This document shows, in pieces, positions 6,919-9,454 of a DNA stretch of 9,454 bases. Positions within the stretch are counted from its first letter, which is position 1. Every line of letters starts with the position of its first letter. The translations under genes were made by a program, and so were the position numbers. Under the pieces are notes generated by a model that worked only from the letters and a program-made list of their open reading frames with translations, was not told the origin of the DNA and did no database searches. Source of the stretch: RGIG9041 sp045612565 (lineage in GTDB: Bacteria; Bacillota; Clostridia; Oscillospirales; QAKW01); contig JAZKZG010000099.1 in NCBI GenBank assembly GCA_045612565.1, forward strand, positions 1-9,454. Reading direction: 5' to 3'.

Positions 6919-8354
6919 CATCGCTCTGTTTGAGAAATTATTATTTGTTTATAGTAATCAACGGCATGAGGTAGGCAACCACAGTCGATATTTTCGTCAA
7001 TACCGTGCATCGCCGAAAGCTGTTGTGAATCGTAAATAACAGGGCTGAAGCGTACACAAGCATCGCACACATCTCCATAGAAACGCGCATCAGTAGCGCC
7101 TGTTACCACGTACGGCATAACTCCGATTTTTGGAAAAACTGTATTTATACAGTTTTTAACAATTTCATATGGTCTGCCGTTTAAATCAAGCGAATTGGAT
7201 GGATAGCCGCGATAAACGACCTCGGTTTCAATATCGTATTTTTTTGCAAGGTTTGTGATGATTTCAATGCTTTCATCCGTACTCTGATGCGGAATATAGC
7301 GCATATTGGCACAAACGGTTGCCTCTTGCGGAATTACGTTATATCCTTCCGAGCCACTCTGCATTGTAAAAGCGATTGTTGTACGTAGCATTGCCGCCGC
7401 CTGTGCGCTTATCATCGGCATAACCTTTTTTAAAAGGGGTTTAAACAGCCACAGGTTTGCAAACACAAGACGAAGACCAAAGCCCGAATAGTGTGAGAGT
7501 GTTTTAAACATACCCTCAACTGCAGGGGAAAACTTTGATTTAAACGGATAATTTTTTTCAACGTCACAAATAAACTTTGCGAGACGGGCAATAGGTGTGT
7601 TCTTTTTAGGTGCACTTGCGTGACCGCCAATGCTGTGTGCTGTGAATTTCAAGTCGCCATATCCTTTTTCAAAGATGCCGACCGCAGCAAAGTGCCCGTT
7701 TACACCACCGATAGGGTCGCGGATGATACTTCCCCCCTCATCACACAGCATATAAAGATGAACGCCATGTTCTTTTAACCAATTACATATTGAGGGACCT
7801 CCGCTACCGCCTATTTCCTCGGTACAGCTACTTACGAGGTAGATATCACATTCGGGAATATAACCGTCTGCTATCATTTCTTCCGCTGCCTGTAAAAATG
7901 CCATAAGAGAGCATTTTGTATCGGCGCTCCCCCTGCCCCATACTTTCCCGTCAGCAATTTTGCCCGAAAAAGCGGGATAGCGCCACTCACCATTTGCCTC
8001 GACAACGTCCATATGGCTCATAATCAAAATAGGGTCTATATCGGTTTTGCCCTTCCATTTTAAAATGAGGCTGCCTTCAAGGTCGGTCATTTCACAGTTT
8101 GCAAACACAGTTGGGAAAAGTTGTTCCAAAAGCTTATGGAAGTCTTGGAATTTTTGGATGTTTGGATTATCACGGCTTGAAACCGTTTCATACTGCACCA
8201 TCTGTGAAAGTTTTTTAGAATAAGCGTCAACACGATTGGTGTCAGATGACATTTCAAAACTTGTTGAAAGTGTTTTTACGCAGAGTGTACGGATAAGCAC
8301 GATTACAACGAGCAATATGAGGAGCGCTAAAACAGCATACAAAACATACATCAT
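6918..8354 (-). CDS. Membrane-anchored M20 family zinc peptidase, PM20D1/carboxypeptidase S-like
   Basis: Encodes 478 residues with one hydrophobic helix at about 3-21. The rest is a complete M20 metallopeptidase. Predicted zinc ligands are H114 (in SHMDVVEA), D145 (in GRGSADTK), E180, D205 (in CDEGG) and H450 (in MHGIDENI). D116 and E179 (in TEEIGGSGG) are the usual catalytic pair, and H245 (in GGHASAPKK) lies in the lid/dimer domain (about 225-345). The stretches WLFKPLL, RTTIAFT, NVIPQEATV and TDARFY resemble human PM20D1 and yeast carboxypeptidase S. Those enzymes cleave, or in reverse form, N-acyl amino acids and peptides. The substrate here is inferred only. The ATG at 8354 overlaps the upstream gene's stop as ATGA. 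GAGGAA (8365-8360) lies 5 bases before it, and a second Met follows at once with 8-base spacing, so either may be used. It is the last gene of a three-gene operon. Confidence 0.92.
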   Translation of the reverse strand: MMYVLYAVLALLILLVVIVLIRTLCVKTLSTSFEMSSDTNRVDAYSKKLSQMVQYETVSSRDNPNIQKFQDFHKLLEQLFPTVFANCEMTDLEGSLILKWKGKTDIDPILIMSHMDVVEANGEWRYPAFSGKIADGKVWGRGSADTKCSLMAFLQAAEEMIADGYIPECDIYLVSSCTEEIGGSGGPSICNWLKEHGVHLYMLCDEGGSIIRDPIGGVNGHFAAVGIFEKGYGDLKFTAHSIGGHASAPKKNTPIARLAKFICDVEKNYPFKSKFSPAVEGMFKTLSHYSGFGLRLVFANLWLFKPLLKKVMPMISAQAAAMLRTTIAFTMQSGSEGYNVIPQEATVCANMRYIPHQSTDESIEIITNLAKKYDIETEVVYRGYPSNSLDLNGRPYEIVKNCINTVFPKIGVMPYVVTGATDARFYGDVCDACVRFSPVIYDSQQLSAMHGIDENIDCGCLPHAVDYYKQIIISQTER

Positions 8355-9043
8355 TTTTGTTCCTCACTCTCTTTCTTGGTCTCGCGTTTAAAAATGATAA
8401 AGGCGTGTGCAATTGCTATTGCGCCACTCACTATCATAAGTGTGCCGACACTTCCAATAAGATTTGGCATAAATATAAACACAAGCGACATTAAAACAAG
8501 TGGTATTGCTACGATTTTTTTGCCCTTACGGAAATAACGTGTTGCCATCGCACCGAAAAGAGCGGGAACAACATTATTGAAAGCGGGCTGGAGTACGGGA
8601 GCTTCCAGAACAGGTCTGAGAGGTATCATAAGCAATACACCGATTGCAATTACAAGTGTTGTAACAAGCGATGATGTTGCGATTGAGAGTGTTGACACGA
8701 TTTCGTTTTCGGGTGTGCCCGTTTTTGTACCTGCGATATCACGCGCATTGAGAGCGCAAGGTATTTTCATATTAATAAGATTACCTGTAATAAAAGCAAG
8801 GTAACCGCCGCCCGAACCGAGCATTGGGGTATAAATCAAAAACTCTACGATACAGGACGGAATATAAACGACCGCAATTTGTGCAAAACCCTTTAAAAAT
8901 CCGTTGAGGTTGGGTGCGGTATTAAGTGCGGCCCCCATTATAAACGGAGATACAACAAGCATAAGAATACCGAGCGAAAGACCGATTTTACCTATAAGGT
9001 GAGTGCGTTCGTTATATTTTTCAAAAATCTGCTGTTTTTCCAT
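8351..9043 (-). CDS. Polytopic membrane protein of unknown function, possible permease subunit
   Basis: Encodes 230 residues with roughly six hydrophobic stretches: about 17-39, 52-74, 80-91 (short, perhaps re-entrant), 116-141, 175-192 and 194-217. I do not recognise the family. The parts that look most constrained are a glycine-rich turn GSGGGYLAFITGN (76-88), MKIPCALNA (92-100) and GTKTGTPENE (105-114). Polar, glycine-rich motifs between helices are common in transporters, but that is inference. A very good ribosome binding site, AAGGAGG (9059-9053), sits 9 bases before the ATG and overlaps the upstream stop codon. Its own stop overlaps the M20 peptidase start by 4 bases. The charged C-terminal tail (KRETKKESEEQK) is probably cytoplasmic. 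Its place between another small membrane protein and a hydrolase suggests a shared job, such as uptake of the hydrolase's substrate. Confidence 0.85.
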   Translation of the reverse strand: MEKQQIFEKYNERTHLIGKIGLSLGILMLVVSPFIMGAALNTAPNLNGFLKGFAQIAVVYIPSCIVEFLIYTPMLGSGGGYLAFITGNLINMKIPCALNARDIAGTKTGTPENEIVSTLSIATSSLVTTLVIAIGVLLMIPLRPVLEAPVLQPAFNNVVPALFGAMATRYFRKGKKIVAIPLVLMSLVFIFMPNLIGSVGTLMIVSGAIAIAHAFIIFKRETKKESEEQK

Positions 9044-9052
9044 TTATGTCAC

Positions 9053-9059
9053 CCTCCTT
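9053..9059 (-). promoter_or_regulatory. Strong ribosome binding site overlapping the upstream stop codon
   Basis: Read on the minus strand, TAAGGAGG joins the stop codon of the upstream gene (9060-9058) with AAGGAGG, 9 bases before the ATG at 9043. Ribosomes finishing the upstream gene would arrive at the next start, which suggests coupled translation of the two membrane proteins. Confidence 0.8.
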
Positions 9060-9454
9060 AAAAAATCATACCGCACAGCACAGCCGCCGTCATACCGACG
9101 AGCATACTGCCTGCGATTGAAAAATTATCAAGCCACGCCATCTTTTTTCGCTCCGAAAAATACACAAACACAGCCATTGTAATTGCAGAGAATGCAAGTG
9201 CAACGAGTTGGAGATATTGGCCTGTAATTGTAATTGCGCCATCTTTAAACTGAACAAGAGTTGCTATGTAACTGCCGATATATGCCGAAATAAGTCCGAC
9301 AAACATAGCGGTCATTGCGTCGTCGCCAAAACTTTTTCCGCTGCTTGATTTTTTAGCGCCCGAAAAGCGCTTTGAATAGGATTTACCAAAAAGAACCATA
9401 AGAATACAGCCCCAAATAATACCGACTGCGAGTAAAAGCGCAATTGTGGTATAG
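9058..9454 (-). CDS. Small membrane protein of unknown function, 5' end outside the window
   Basis: The frame stays open to the window edge, so at least 131 residues are encoded and the true start lies beyond 9454. An internal ATG at 9399 has no ribosome binding site, and the codons before it read as a hydrophobic helix (TTIALLLAVGIIWGCIL), so that ATG is not the start. Four hydrophobic segments are visible: the one at the edge, then about 46-67, 76-98 and 109-130 counted from the first whole codon in the window. Between the first two lies a basic, serine-rich loop (KSYSKRFSGAKKSSSGKS), likely cytoplasmic. I do not recognise the family. It is followed after 14 bases by the second membrane protein gene and then by the M20 peptidase, all on the same strand. 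The promoter of this operon must lie outside the window. Confidence 0.8.
   Translation of the reverse strand, partial: YTTIALLLAVGIIWGCILMVLFGKSYSKRFSGAKKSSSGKSFGDDAMTAMFVGLISAYIGSYIATLVQFKDGAITITGQYLQLVALAFSAITMAVFVYFSERKKMAWLDNFSIAGSMLVGMTAAVLCGMIF

Noticed and set aside
8577..8804. 75-residue plus-strand open frame opposite the unknown membrane protein
   Set aside because: It is the antisense shadow of a gene with a strong ribosome binding site and coupled neighbours; no start signal of its own is visible.

Overview
The window looks like a chromosomal segment of a low-GC Gram-positive bacterium, most likely a member of the Bacillota class Clostridia. The reasons are AT-rich codon use, strong GGAGG-type ribosome binding sites, GTG and TTG starts, tight operons with intrinsic terminators, two lipoteichoic-acid-synthase-type membrane sulfatases, a flagellin lysine-N-methylase-like protein, and a Y-family polymerase paired with a YolD-like protein. 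I see no rRNA, tRNA, CRISPR array, transposase, integrase or long direct repeats. The sequence is almost fully coding, and no gap without a gene exceeds about 50 bases.

Layout. (1) Positions 12-2528, plus strand: a large membrane enzyme of the LTA-synthase/sulfatase superfamily with three degenerate S-layer-homology repeats at its C-terminus, followed by a perfect-stem terminator at 2532-2561. (2) Positions 2575-6887, plus strand: a four-gene run consisting of a compact FliB-like lysine methylase, a Y-family translesion polymerase, a YolD-like partner that overlaps it, and a second, simpler LTA-synthase-type enzyme one base further on. A TGnTATAAT extended -10 inside the 3' end of the methylase gene may start a transcript for the polymerase part. 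(3) A hairpin at 6889-6918 sits between the convergent gene sets and probably terminates both. (4) Positions 9454-6918, minus strand: a tightly coupled operon of two small polytopic membrane proteins of unknown family followed by a membrane-anchored M20 zinc peptidase resembling PM20D1/carboxypeptidase S. The first membrane gene runs off the right edge of the window.

How the genes may work together. The polymerase and YolD-like genes form a recognisable translesion-synthesis module. The two LTA-synthase-type enzymes act outside the membrane on glycerolphosphate-type or related polymers, and the SLH tail of the first could hold it against the cell wall. The minus-strand operon reads like an uptake-and-hydrolysis unit: two membrane proteins that might form a permease, plus a hydrolase for N-acylated amino acids or peptides. 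This is the best candidate here for an undescribed system, and its function is inferred only from gene order. Two start sites differ from the longest open frame because ribosome binding sites place them downstream (polymerase at 3475, second LTA-type enzyme at 5070).
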